Of a stretch of DNA of 63,804 bases, positions 1-8,432 are shown in pieces. Position 1 is the stretch's first letter. Every line of letters starts with the position of its first letter. The position numbers and the translations under genes were made by a program. Source of the DNA: Neptuniibacter sp. UBA6509 (lineage in GTDB: Bacteria > Pseudomonadota > Gammaproteobacteria > Pseudomonadales > Balneatricaceae); the NCBI GenBank assembly GCA_002435145.1, contig DJLT01000123.1, positions 1 through 63,804 on the forward strand, in the 5' to 3' direction. The notes under the pieces are model-generated. The model was not told the DNA's origin. It did no database searches and was given only the letters and a program-made list of their open reading frames with translations.

Positions 1-55
1 ACTTTTCACACGGCCTGGGCACATTGCAGTCGTCACTACCTGACTGCTTCTTCAT
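1..55 (-). CDS. possible 5' end of a gene running off the left edge
   Basis: On the minus strand an ATG at 55 opens a frame that stays open to the window edge (18 codons, beginning MKKQSGSDDCN). It is preceded by a purine-rich stretch, GAGAGGTGAAAAGA, that could serve as a ribosome binding site. If real, the gene is divergent from mesX. Too little is visible to name a family, and chance is a real alternative. Confidence 0.3.
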   Translation of the reverse strand, partial: MKKQSGSDDCNVPRPCEK

Positions 56-492
56 TCTTTTCACCTCTCAACGGACATTTAGAGCTCTGATATTAAGTTT
101 CATCCTCTAATGTGGCTTTTATTGGCCTGTACTATATTGTGGCGAGAGATTTTTTATCTGAGGCAATGACTTGTCTAATCGATTAAAATCGCTTAGGCGG
201 GATCTGGTGAGGTCGAATTTCTTCCATATGTTGGTCAAATCGCCCTTTTCTTTCATTTTTTAATAGCTTCCTTCTTTAGGCATAAGTTATTACGCCCTAC
301 CCAACGCACTTTCTTTTTACCCTCTACAAGGTGTAATCAAACCTACGCCCTTCCAATTGATTACGTCTGTTCATGGACCAATGAAATTTAACCATTTTTA
401 TTCATGTCGTTATAAACCTACTCTGTTCCAAGCCTTAGAGAGTGCGGAACCAATATTGGGTTTATCTCGGAAAACATGGATAACAGATCAAA
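56..492. other. intergenic region upstream of mesX with several inverted repeats
   Basis: This 437-base stretch has no convincing gene. It holds a 10-base palindrome TAATCGATTA (176-185) and a perfect 8-base inverted repeat GTAATCAA (333-340) / TTGATTAC (357-364). It also has three TTCAT/ATGAA half-sites at 370-374, 381-385 and 401-405. These could be binding sites for a LysR-type regulator. I saw no riboswitch core (no cobalamin or SAM box) by eye. A six-codon frame starts at 476 and its stop overlaps the mesX start as ATGA. Confidence 0.5.
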
Positions 493-1467
493 ATGAGTAA
501 CGATTTTATTTTTTCGATTAATAGCGTTGGCTTCGATGAACATTATCAGCCTTCAGACAATACACGTATTACGACGAACTTTGCTAATTTGGCGAGAGGT
601 GAAAGTCGTGAACAGAACTTACGTAGCGCTTTGATGATGATCGATAATCGTTTCAATGCATTAGCACATTGGGATAACCCTAATGGTGATCGTTACTCTG
701 TTGAGCTAGAAATTATCTCCGTTGATATGGATGTTGAAGGCAGTGGTTCTGCTTTTCCAACAATTGAGATATTGAAAACTAATATTCTGGATCATAGAAC
801 TAACGAAAGCGTTGAAGGAATTGTTGGCAATAATTTCTCTTCATACGTGAGGGATTATGACTTTAGCGTATTGCTGCTGGATCATAATAAGGATCAGCCA
901 ACGTTTAGTATTCCAGATGGTTTTGGCGATCTTCATGGGAAGTTGTTTAAGTCTTTCGTAAATTCACACGCTTACAAAAAGAGCTTCAAAAAGCTGCCGG
1001 TTATCTGTCTGAGTGTTTCGGACAGCAAGATTTATCAGCAGACAGAGAACCACCACCCTGTTTTGGGTTATGAGTACCAGCCAAATGAGTCCTCTTTGAC
1101 TGAGCAGTACTTTAAAAAAATGGGTCTGCAGGTTCGCTATTTCATGCCAGCCAATAGCGCTGCGCCTTTGGCTTTCTACTTCTTTGGCGATCTGCTTAAT
1201 GATTACACGAACCTGGAACTGATAAGCACCATCAGCACGATGGAGACGTTCCAAAAAATATATAGGCCTGAAATTTATAACGCTAATGCTGCCGCGGGTA
1301 AGTGTTATCAGCCGAACTTGAGAAACGTGGACCATTCCTTAACTCAAATAGTTTATGACCGAGAAGAACGAAGCGCGCTTGCTATTAAGCAGGGAAAATT
1401 TGCTGAGGAGCATTTCATCAAACCTTACCAAGCACTCCTTGAGCAGTGGTCTGCTAATTACGCTTAA
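493..1467 (+). CDS. mesX: MesX (DUF1852), partner of methionine synthase MesD
   Basis: This 324-residue cytosolic protein matches the DUF1852 family by overall sequence (start MSNDFIFSINSVGF, internal DYDFSVLLLDHNKDQP and a C-terminal FIKPYQALLEQW). Established knowledge: DUF1852 proteins are MesX, required together with MesD for a folate-independent, oxygen-dependent last step of methionine synthesis; MesX is thought to be the oxygen-using partner. The gene lies 29 bases upstream of mesD on the same strand, the usual arrangement. The start is the ATG at 493; the ribosome site is weak, and a six-codon frame ending in an ATGA overlap may couple its translation. The family call is firm; the exact chemistry is not visible from sequence. 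Confidence 0.88.
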   Translation: MSNDFIFSINSVGFDEHYQPSDNTRITTNFANLARGESREQNLRSALMMIDNRFNALAHWDNPNGDRYSVELEIISVDMDVEGSGSAFPTIEILKTNILDHRTNESVEGIVGNNFSSYVRDYDFSVLLLDHNKDQPTFSIPDGFGDLHGKLFKSFVNSHAYKKSFKKLPVICLSVSDSKIYQQTENHHPVLGYEYQPNESSLTEQYFKKMGLQVRYFMPANSAAPLAFYFFGDLLNDYTNLELISTISTMETFQKIYRPEIYNANAAAGKCYQPNLRNVDHSLTQIVYDREERSALAIKQGKFAEEHFIKPYQALLEQWSANYA

Positions 1468-1496
1468 TAACCTACGAGGCTTTTAAAGTATTCATT

Positions 1497-2525
1497 ATGA
1501 AAACGCTATTACCGACTTCAACCGCAGGCAGCTTGCCAAAACCTGCTTGGCTCGCAGAACCTGAGACGCTTTGGTCCCCTTGGACATTGCGAGATGATCA
1601 GTTAATTGAAGGTAAGCAAGATGCTTTGCGAGTGTCGCTGCAGGAGCAACAACGGGCGGGTATTGATATTGTCAGTGACGGGGAACAATCACGGCAGCAT
1701 TTTGTGACAACCTTTATTGAGCATCTTAATGGTGTGGATATTGAAAAGCGTAGAACTGTTAGAATTCGTGATCGCTATGATGCCAGTGTACCTACTGTAT
1801 TTGGCCCTATCAGCCGCAATCAGCCGGTGTTTGTTGAGGATGCAAAGTTCTTACGCCAACAAACGGATCAAACCATTAAGTGGGCGCTACCCGGCCCTAT
1901 GACAATGGTTGATACGCTCTACGATGATTATTATAAAAGCCGTAAGGAACTGGCCTGGGAGTTCGCCAAAGCGTTAAACGAAGAAGCTAAAGAGCTTGAA
2001 GCGGCGGGTGTAGATATTATTCAATTTGATGAGCCTGCGTTTAATGTCTTTTTTGAAGAGGTAAATGAGTGGGGCATCGCCTGCTTAGAAAGAGCGATTG
2101 AAGGTCTTAAGTGTGAAACCGCTGTGCATATTTGTTATGGCTATGGGATTAAAGCGAATACCGATTGGAAAAAGAACCTAGGTTCAGAATGGCGTCAATA
2201 TGAAGCGATTTTTCCTCAGCTGCAAAAATCTGGCATCGATATAATCTCACTTGAGTGTCATAACTCTCATGTACCCATCGAGTTACTTGAGCTTATCCGT
2301 GGTAAAAAAGTGATGGTGGGTGCTATTGATGTCGCGACGGATTGGGTTGAAACGCCAGAGGAAGTCGCTTCGACTCTACGTAAAGCACTTAAGTATGTCG
2401 ATGCGGATAAACTATACCCTTGTACTAACTGTGGAATGGCTCCCCTGTCTCGTGAAGTCGCACGGGGTAAGTTAAATGCTTTGCAGGCTGGCGCAGAGAT
2501 CGTTCGAAGGGAGCTTTCGGTTTAG
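1497..2525 (+). CDS. mesD: MesD, core-MetE-like folate-independent methionine synthase
   Basis: This 342-residue protein corresponds to the C-terminal catalytic half of cobalamin-independent methionine synthase (MetE) without the N-terminal folate-binding half. The zinc/homocysteine ligands of MetE have clear counterparts: H211 and C213 in VHICYG, E253 in SLECHNSH and C312 in CTNCGMAPL. An N-terminal TAGSLPKPAWL segment is also typical. Being directly behind the DUF1852 gene marks it as the MesD subfamily rather than full MetE. It would methylate homocysteine using a donor other than methyl-tetrahydrofolate. A rho-independent terminator follows at 2601-2630. A MetR-type regulator gene lies 1.3 kb downstream, which fits control by the methionine regulon. 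Confidence 0.9.
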   Translation: MKTLLPTSTAGSLPKPAWLAEPETLWSPWTLRDDQLIEGKQDALRVSLQEQQRAGIDIVSDGEQSRQHFVTTFIEHLNGVDIEKRRTVRIRDRYDASVPTVFGPISRNQPVFVEDAKFLRQQTDQTIKWALPGPMTMVDTLYDDYYKSRKELAWEFAKALNEEAKELEAAGVDIIQFDEPAFNVFFEEVNEWGIACLERAIEGLKCETAVHICYGYGIKANTDWKKNLGSEWRQYEAIFPQLQKSGIDIISLECHNSHVPIELLELIRGKKVMVGAIDVATDWVETPEEVASTLRKALKYVDADKLYPCTNCGMAPLSREVARGKLNALQAGAEIVRRELSV

Positions 2526-2600
2526 TATTTTGCAGAAGCGCTTAGGCGGAAATGTCAGTGAAGGGTTTAGTGAAACGTTAAGTGGAAGGTTTATCAACTA

Positions 2601-2635
2601 AAAAGCCCTTGCAGTGATGCAGGGGCTTTTGTTTG
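2601..2635 (+). terminator. rho-independent terminator of mesXD
   Basis: AAAAGCCCTTGCA (2601-2613) pairs with TGCAGGGGCTTTT (2618-2630) with one G-U pair and a four-base loop. It is followed by a T-rich run and lies 75 bases after the mesD stop. Confidence 0.9.
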
Positions 2636-2695
2636 TGGCTTACTTATTGTCACGGGTTACTGCTATTGGATATGTTCACTGGTTATTTTTGCTGG

Positions 2696-3595
2696 CTATG
2701 ATTCGTCAGTGAGTTTTATATTAATTTTCTCCATAAAGCTTAGGCCCACATGCTGATCATAATAAGCGGCTTCATTGATAAATGCGCCATACACCGTTGA
2801 GTTACCTTCATAAACAATGGTCTCTCCACCTAGCGTCATAAATAACGGATCACCCGGTTTGATCTCCTGATAATCTTTATTCTGAAGGTTCGGGTGAATC
2901 ATCGCTGTAATCTCACCTTCTGAGTCTTCCGGCAAAGAGATTTTCTCAATAAATTGATACCCATCCATCTGGGTCGGTAAATCAATCAGCTGCCCTGTAT
3001 TTCTTTGCTCAAGGTAATCCAGCGCATGCATAACGGCTGTATGAGTATCTTTGTAGACCTGATAATTTAGTAAGCCTTGAGCGATCGGTCCTACCTCAAT
3101 CAGAAAACCGTTTAAGCGCCCTAGCGATGTTAGAAAGTTATCATTAATACGATCACTCGGATTAAAAAATAGAGTTGCCTCTGGCATCTTCTGTTTTATA
3201 TAGAAAGCCATTCCAACCACAAGGGGATCATCTGTGTTGATGATTAGGGACATCCCCATGTTTGCCGTCGTCGTATGTAGATCAAGAATAAAATCGACTC
3301 TGGGCTCCTCTTTCGGCCCAAGCAAGGCATTCAATGTTTTGGCTTGCTGCTGCTCGTAACCTTCTAGATTTGGGTTATTCAGATCTTTAAGATTAAATTG
3401 TCGATTTAGATCTTGGTCAATATAGCGACGAACCTCTGCATTCGCTTTAGGGTTAGCTAAGTGAAGTTCTGTTGCAAAGCTTGCACGGTTAACTTCTTCT
3501 GGGCTTTTTGACCAATGCTTAACAAGGTGAACCCCTGTTAACTCATTCCCATGTGTTCCGCCTGTAATAGCGACGTTTTTTATCGAATCAATCAT
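2696..3595 (-). CDS. aspartoacylase (zinc amidohydrolase, AspA/AstE family)
   Basis: The 299-residue product is an M14-like zinc carboxypeptidase-fold aspartoacylase, which releases aspartate from N-acetyl-aspartate or related N-acyl amino acids. Visible motifs are GGTHGNE near the N terminus (H15 and E18 as zinc ligands), DLNRQF, and DLHTTTANMG, which contains the third zinc histidine. The length equals the usual size of about 300. It stands alone on the minus strand, convergent with mesD and downstream of metR in the same direction (271-base gap). Substrate specificity cannot be fixed from sequence; succinylglutamate desuccinylase (AstE) is the near relative, but no ast operon is present. 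Confidence 0.85.
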   Translation of the reverse strand: MIDSIKNVAITGGTHGNELTGVHLVKHWSKSPEEVNRASFATELHLANPKANAEVRRYIDQDLNRQFNLKDLNNPNLEGYEQQQAKTLNALLGPKEEPRVDFILDLHTTTANMGMSLIINTDDPLVVGMAFYIKQKMPEATLFFNPSDRINDNFLTSLGRLNGFLIEVGPIAQGLLNYQVYKDTHTAVMHALDYLEQRNTGQLIDLPTQMDGYQFIEKISLPEDSEGEITAMIHPNLQNKDYQEIKPGDPLFMTLGGETIVYEGNSTVYGAFINEAAYYDQHVGLSFMEKINIKLTDES

Positions 3596-3866
3596 AAACT
3601 CTTATCTTTCTAATTCTTATGTGATGGGCCAGTTTGCAGGCCATCATCATTAAGCATGTTCTGTAACGATTTGTATATGATGTTGCTTATATTAAAGGTC
3701 TAAATGCTACTTTTATTCTACTAATACAGAACACACCTGATGGGAATTCATTGCAAAGGGAAAGCAATGTGCCTTCTTAGTTGGTCGCTTGTTTTGCTTC
3801 TTCTGACGTTATGAACTTATTCTCTATTGTTTGGTTTAGCTTAGAGCTTAGCTTTTAGTTTTGATC

Positions 3867-4763
3867 TTAGAATTTATAGCTTATTTGCTGTTTTGCTAAA
3901 TCGATAAAAGCTTGAATATGCCCTTTCTCGCTATCGCATGAACGGATACCTAGATGTATTTTTTTATGTATCCCCTCATTTCCTAATCTAATCTGTTTGA
4001 TCGGTAAGGTTTCTATCTGCTCGCTGGCGAGCCAGTTAGGCATTATGGTTACCCCTCTATCTACGGCCACCATTTGTAAAATCATCTCGGTCGTTTCTAG
4101 GGTTTTATGCTTCTTCGGACGACAGTTTGCGGGTATGAGAAACTGTTGGAATATATCTAACCGCTCCGGTTCTACTGGGTAGGTTATTAAGGTTTGTTCA
4201 CTTAGGTCGTGAGGATGGATAAGCTCTTTGTTTGCTAACGGATTATCCGTGCTAACCACGAGCATAAGTTCATAGGGGAAAACCGGTTCGAAGTGGATTG
4301 CTTTTATAGAGATCGGATCGGGGGTGACTAGAATGTCGATCTCTTGATTACAAAGTGCGGCCATGCCACCAAATTGGAAACGTTGCTTAACATCCAGATC
4401 GATACCTTTGTGGAGGCCAAGATAAGCGCCTGACACACGAGTTAGCCATTGGTAACAGGGATGACACTCCATCCCTATGTTGAGAGTACCGAGTTCATTA
4501 TTGGCAAACTCTTTAAGTTTTGTGTCGACCCGCTCAAGTTGCGGCAGTATGCGTTCTGCTTCTTGAAGTAAGAAATTACCTGCTTGGGTGAAGTGAATCT
4601 TTCGCCCTTTCTTCTCCCAAAGTTCGCAACCCACTAGGCTTTCTAATTTTCGAATGGTGTGACTGAGGGCGGATTGTGTAAGACAGAGTTTATCTGCTGC
4701 TGCGGTGACAGAGCCTTGGTGATTAATCTCTCGAAGTATTCTTAAGTGTGCCCGTTCTATCAT
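3867..4763 (-). CDS. metR: LysR-family transcriptional regulator of methionine metabolism, MetR-like
   Basis: This 298-residue LysR-type regulator has an N-terminal winged helix (residues 1-60, with the GSVTAAADKLCLTQSALSH helix-turn-helix) and a C-terminal effector domain. The segment GMECHPCYQWLTRV is characteristic of MetR, whose co-inducer is homocysteine. MetR activates methionine-synthesis genes, which fits the mesXD operon 1.3 kb away. A near-consensus MetR box (TGAA-N5-TTCG) lies 78 bases upstream of the start, so autoregulation is plausible. A different methionine- or cysteine-related LysR protein is the main alternative. Confidence 0.85.
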   Translation of the reverse strand: MIERAHLRILREINHQGSVTAAADKLCLTQSALSHTIRKLESLVGCELWEKKGRKIHFTQAGNFLLQEAERILPQLERVDTKLKEFANNELGTLNIGMECHPCYQWLTRVSGAYLGLHKGIDLDVKQRFQFGGMAALCNQEIDILVTPDPISIKAIHFEPVFPYELMLVVSTDNPLANKELIHPHDLSEQTLITYPVEPERLDIFQQFLIPANCRPKKHKTLETTEMILQMVAVDRGVTIMPNWLASEQIETLPIKQIRLGNEGIHKKIHLGIRSCDSEKGHIQAFIDLAKQQISYKF

Positions 4764-4840
4764 TTAGAGACCTATAACCAACGCGTGTTGCTTGATATAA
4801 ATAAGTCTTTATTTTTAAGTATTGTTCTCTTTTATCCTAA

Positions 4841-4853
4841 TGAAATAAATTCG
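4841..4853. promoter_or_regulatory. candidate MetR binding site upstream of metR
   Basis: TGAAATAAATTCG matches the known MetR consensus TGAA-N5-TTCA in seven of eight specified positions. It lies in the 157-base gap between metR and the upstream cyclase gene, where the metR promoter should be. Binding is inferred. Confidence 0.5.
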
Positions 4854-4920
4854 GAGAAAGATGAATACTATTACTACACAGTTATAGATTTGAGCGCGCA
4901 GGAAATGTTGAAAAGGGATT

Positions 4921-5664
4921 TTATTTTGTCGCATAGAGCGAGATGCAGTTCTTCCCTTCTGATTTGGCTTTGTACATCGCTTTGTCTGCTTGGCTCACTA
5001 GCTTATCTATTTTGAGTGCATCACCTTGATAGTGAGCTAACCCTGTACTCATACTGATGCTTAGTTTTTTCCCTTCAATAATTAGCTCTTTAGAGGAAAC
5101 CGTTTTTCTTATACGCTCAAGAATCATGTGAGCATCTTCTATTTTTGTTTCAGGAAGTAGAATTGCAAACTCTTCGCCACCTATTCGCGCGATAATATCG
5201 TTTGCCCTGGCTGCGTTGCTGAGGATTTGTGCGAAGCTTTTCAGCGCTTGATCACCTGCGTTGTGCCCATACACATCATTGATCTTTTTGAAATCATCTA
5301 GGTCCATATAGGCTAAGGTGATGTGTGTTCTATTCTTTTCTGTTATCTCTTTTAACTCATCAAACTTTTCGAAGAATGTTCTTCGGCTTATTAAGCCTGT
5401 TAACTCATCATAGGTTATTAACTTCCTTTGTTTTTGCTCTAGTTCATCAATTTTGATGATAAGCCCGATCAGAAACCAAGTTACCAGCGGGGCAATTATT
5501 CCCGGGGCAATGATAGAGATGATGAGTGCTATTTGCGTAATGCTATCGTCTGCATCTGATAACCAGAGTATAAAGAACGTAATAAAAACGGACAGTACGA
5601 TGGAGACGGAAGTGGCGGCGAGACACACCCCGATCTGTCCTATCTGTGTAATTGTTCTTCTCAT
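4921..5664 (-). CDS. membrane-bound diguanylate cyclase (GGDEF)
   Basis: The 247-residue protein has two hydrophobic segments at about residues 8-33 and 42-70, a short coiled linker, and a single GGDEF domain (about 80-245). The active site reads GGEEF, and the RxxD inhibitory site (RAND) sits five residues before it, so the enzyme should be active and feedback-inhibited by c-di-GMP. It makes c-di-GMP from two GTP at the inner membrane. There is no recognisable periplasmic sensor domain, because the two helices are separated by only a few residues. It is a single gene, upstream of and in the same direction as metR, with a 157-base gap. Confidence 0.9.
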   Translation of the reverse strand: MRRTITQIGQIGVCLAATSVSIVLSVFITFFILWLSDADDSITQIALIISIIAPGIIAPLVTWFLIGLIIKIDELEQKQRKLITYDELTGLISRRTFFEKFDELKEITEKNRTHITLAYMDLDDFKKINDVYGHNAGDQALKSFAQILSNAARANDIIARIGGEEFAILLPETKIEDAHMILERIRKTVSSKELIIEGKKLSISMSTGLAHYQGDALKIDKLVSQADKAMYKAKSEGKNCISLYATK

Positions 5665-5840
5665 AGGGAATGATGCACTTCTTTAAATTGCGGTTATCGT
5701 AAAATTACTTAGAACAGTATAGACAGTCCAGACCCTTCAGTCGTTAGCTTCAGTAGCTATTATTACCTCCCACTATTACCTGCTCATTATGACCACTCAA
5801 AGCACTTCTCCTAACTATTAGGTTGCTTTAATTGATTCTA

Positions 5841-5856
5841 TGTTTCACGTGGAACA
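5841..5856. promoter_or_regulatory. parS-type centromere site (ParB box)
   Basis: TGTTTCACGTGGAACA fits the bacterial parS consensus TGTTNCACGTGNAACA at every fixed position. ParB binds such sites near oriC to segregate the chromosome. It lies in the intergenic gap upstream of the cyclase gene and just beyond the histidine kinase stop. One arm differs from the two perfect copies at 11517 and 12185. Confidence 0.85.
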
Positions 5857-5894
5857 TACCTTAGAGCTTTACTAAAAAACGTTAAGCTATCCGT

Positions 5895-7469
5895 TTATGT
5901 AGCATTAGGTAGTGAAAATTCAAAACGTGTTCCTTTGTCTATTATGCTCTCTACAGTTATTGGGCTGTTATGTAGTTCAAGAATACGTTTAACAATTGCT
6001 AGACCTAATCCGGTTGAGTTCCTACCTTCTCTGCTGTTATTTGGGTCTCTGTAGAAACGATCAAAAATGTAAGGAAGGTCCTGTTTATGGATTCCTGCTC
6101 CGCTGTCGGAAATGCTTATTTTTATGGCGTCAATTGCGCTTCCAGATGTGGTGTCAAAATCAAGGATGATGATTCCATTCTCTGGTGTATAGGTTATGGC
6201 GTTGCGAATTAAGTTTTCAAATACCCGCTGGATGAGACTGATATCTGCATAGACCTGAAGGTTGTTAAATGCTGTTCTAACTTCGTAGTTTATACCTTTA
6301 TTAGTTAAATCAATTTCTAACTCTTGTAGTGTGTCATAGGCTAATTCAATTAGTGAAAATGATTCGAAGTTAGGTTCGGCTGACGGTGAGTCCAGTTTTG
6401 ATAATTCAAATAATTCTCCTATTAGTTGGCATAACCTATTGGAACTATTCATTGCTTTCTTTAAAAATAGTGTGCGCTCACTTTCATTAAGGGATCTGTC
6501 TTTGATTATAAGTGTCTCTAGATAGCCTTGAACCGAAGATAGTGGGGTTCGGAGGTCGTGGGAGATATTAGCAATAAGTTCACGCCTGGTATGGTCAGTC
6601 TCTTTTATGAGTTTAAATTGCTGCTCTATTTGATTCGACATCTCATTAAATACATCTTCGAGCTGTTCGATCTCATCTTTATGGCTTATCCCGTCGCAAG
6701 AAGAGAGCTTGGAGGCAGGCTGAATTGTTGGTGTCCCCTTTTGATCAGACCTAAGTTGATTACAGGAGAAGGTCTGGATCTGCTGGCTAAGCGATCTGAG
6801 CGGTTTAATAAGCATCCTAAATATCACTAAACCTGTTAGCGTAACGATAATACCGATCATGATTATGCTTATAACGGCCATAGAGCGGCTCTGGCTGTCT
6901 TTCGTTGTATTACTGATCTCGGAGTGTAGTTTGCTACCCAAAACGACGTAGAGGTAGCCTTGGAGGTTTTGCTGGTTTCTTATCTCAGCAGCTGAAAATA
7001 TTTGGTTTCTAGTTGGGTCCCTTGGATCCGTTCCGTGAATAGGCAGTATTTGTGGATTCTTTATGAAGGCTTTAATTGGCTCTAGTGATACTTTGGCTGC
7101 CTTTACTGGATCAGGTAAAGCGTGTGCTATTACATTGCCTTTTGTATCGAGCAGATAGACTTCTGCTATAGGGTTTATGATCATCGCTTGGTGGGATAGT
7201 CGCCTTAAGGCTTCAAGGTTTGGCGCGTCACCCTCTTTGTTTACCAGCTCATACTCATTGGTGATATACATGGCGATGCTAGCGTTAAGCTTTTGCGCAA
7301 CCTCTTCGTTATAGCGTTCCATCCAATGCTGCCCAGCAAGCAGAGTTGCAATACTTGATAGTATGACAATAAAAATCAGCGCAATAGATAAGCGTGTGGC
7401 GAGTGTACTTTTAATAAGCCCCGCTAGTTTATTTCCTTTGCCTTTATTTCTATCGTTTATCGGCATCAT
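5895..7469 (-). CDS. two-component sensor histidine kinase
   Basis: The 524-residue inner-membrane kinase has TM1 at about 26-48, a periplasmic region of about 150 residues and TM2 at about 198-220. A HAMP linker follows, then a HisKA domain with the phospho-histidine in NISHDLRTP and a HATPase domain (DSGAGIHKQDLPYIFDRF and GLGLAIVKRI boxes). It overlaps the upstream response-regulator gene by four bases (ATGA), so the two are translated together. The periplasmic part resembles a Cache-like fold in spacing, but I cannot name its ligand. The likely target is the divergent outer-membrane protein gene at 8433. Confidence 0.92.
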   Translation of the reverse strand: MMPINDRNKGKGNKLAGLIKSTLATRLSIALIFIVILSSIATLLAGQHWMERYNEEVAQKLNASIAMYITNEYELVNKEGDAPNLEALRRLSHQAMIINPIAEVYLLDTKGNVIAHALPDPVKAAKVSLEPIKAFIKNPQILPIHGTDPRDPTRNQIFSAAEIRNQQNLQGYLYVVLGSKLHSEISNTTKDSQSRSMAVISIIMIGIIVTLTGLVIFRMLIKPLRSLSQQIQTFSCNQLRSDQKGTPTIQPASKLSSCDGISHKDEIEQLEDVFNEMSNQIEQQFKLIKETDHTRRELIANISHDLRTPLSSVQGYLETLIIKDRSLNESERTLFLKKAMNSSNRLCQLIGELFELSKLDSPSAEPNFESFSLIELAYDTLQELEIDLTNKGINYEVRTAFNNLQVYADISLIQRVFENLIRNAITYTPENGIIILDFDTTSGSAIDAIKISISDSGAGIHKQDLPYIFDRFYRDPNNSREGRNSTGLGLAIVKRILELHNSPITVESIIDKGTRFEFSLPNAT

Positions 7470-8179
7470 GCTGACAACTCCGTTGTGTCGAGTTTATAAC
7501 CGACCCCCCAAAGTGTGACGATATATTTTGGGTTATTCGAGTCTGTTTCTATCTTTGCTCTTAAGCGGTTTATATGCGAATTAACGGTATGTTCGTATCC
7601 GTCGTGTCCATATCCCCAAACTTGATCAAGAAGCTCCGAGCGGCTAAATACCCTTCCCGGGTGTAACGCAAAATATTTAAGTAGATCAAACTCGCGGGCG
7701 GTTAGATCAATATGTCTAGTTCCTAGCGTAACTTGCCTTTGACCTTCATCGATTATTAAGGGGCCAATTTTTATTAAGCGGCTGGTTTGATGTTCGGTTT
7801 TTTCCATTGCTGATGCACGTCGAAAGATCGCCTTTATGCGAGCGATGAGTTCCATAACGCTAAATGGTTTTGTGATGTAGTCGTCTGCACCTAGGTCCAG
7901 GCCTAAGACTCTATCAAGTTCACTCGAGCGTGATGTTAAGAGTAAGAGTGGTGTGTAAGCTTGTTCTTTACGCACTCTTCTACAAATATCTAAACCGGAT
8001 GCGCCGGGTAGCTGAATATCCAAAATTAGGAGATCCCACGTCTTTGACAGTGCTAATGACATGCCTTCATTTCCATTAGTGCAATGAGTGATAACAGCAC
8101 CCATATCCGTCAGGTGTAGCGTCAGTAGATCAGCGATGTCTTGTTGGTCCTCAACAATCAGTATTCTTCTATGTTCCAT
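7466..8179 (-). CDS. OmpR/PhoB-family response regulator
   Basis: The 237-residue protein has an N-terminal receiver domain with phospho-acceptor D54 (LILDIQLPG), the acidic pair E10/D11, and K in the ITKPF motif. The C-terminal winged helix is of the Trans_reg_C type (LTAREFDLLKYFALHPGRVF, NSHINRLRAKIE). It forms one operon with the kinase gene that follows. A pair of ATCACG direct repeats spaced 11 bp apart lies about 100 bases upstream, the spacing expected for OmpR-type dimers. Autoregulation and control of the divergent porin-like gene are therefore plausible. Confidence 0.92.
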   Translation of the reverse strand: MEHRRILIVEDQQDIADLLTLHLTDMGAVITHCTNGNEGMSLALSKTWDLLILDIQLPGASGLDICRRVRKEQAYTPLLLLTSRSSELDRVLGLDLGADDYITKPFSVMELIARIKAIFRRASAMEKTEHQTSRLIKIGPLIIDEGQRQVTLGTRHIDLTAREFDLLKYFALHPGRVFSRSELLDQVWGYGHDGYEHTVNSHINRLRAKIETDSNNPKYIVTLWGVGYKLDTTELSA

Positions 8180-8267
8180 GATTATTCTGCAGTAATGGGT
8201 TGTCGTTAAGTTCGGCTAAATCTCAATGTCTTAAGTGTGACCATGCATCTGCTAATTAATTCTATTG

Positions 8268-8291
8268 GTGATTTATCACGTAAGTATCACG
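8268..8291. promoter_or_regulatory. candidate OmpR-type operator (direct repeats and palindrome)
   Basis: Between the divergent response-regulator and outer-membrane-protein genes there is a palindrome GTGATTTATCAC (8268-8279). Its right arm forms a direct repeat ATCACG (8275-8280) / ATCACG (8286-8291) with an 11-base period. That period is typical of OmpR/PhoB operators. No binding data; inferred from position and spacing. Confidence 0.4.
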
Positions 8292-8432
8292 GGCAGGCTT
8301 TGTTTTTGGCTTCTCTGTGATAACTACGGATAGAAAGATGATGTTCTTGTTAGCTCGGTTTGAATTGTTAGTCGTTAATTATTTTTAAACTGGGTCCATC
8401 TGAATTCATTCATCTTTATATATGGAGTTCCC

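Noticed and set aside
3626-3648. Hairpin GATGGGCC / GGCCATC as terminator of metR
   Set aside because: It has a bulge and no T run on the minus strand, and lies more than 200 bases after the metR stop.
4746-5015. 89-codon plus-strand frame overlapping the starts and ends of metR and the cyclase
   Set aside because: Largely antisense to the GGDEF gene and the metR promoter; no ribosome site and no domain.
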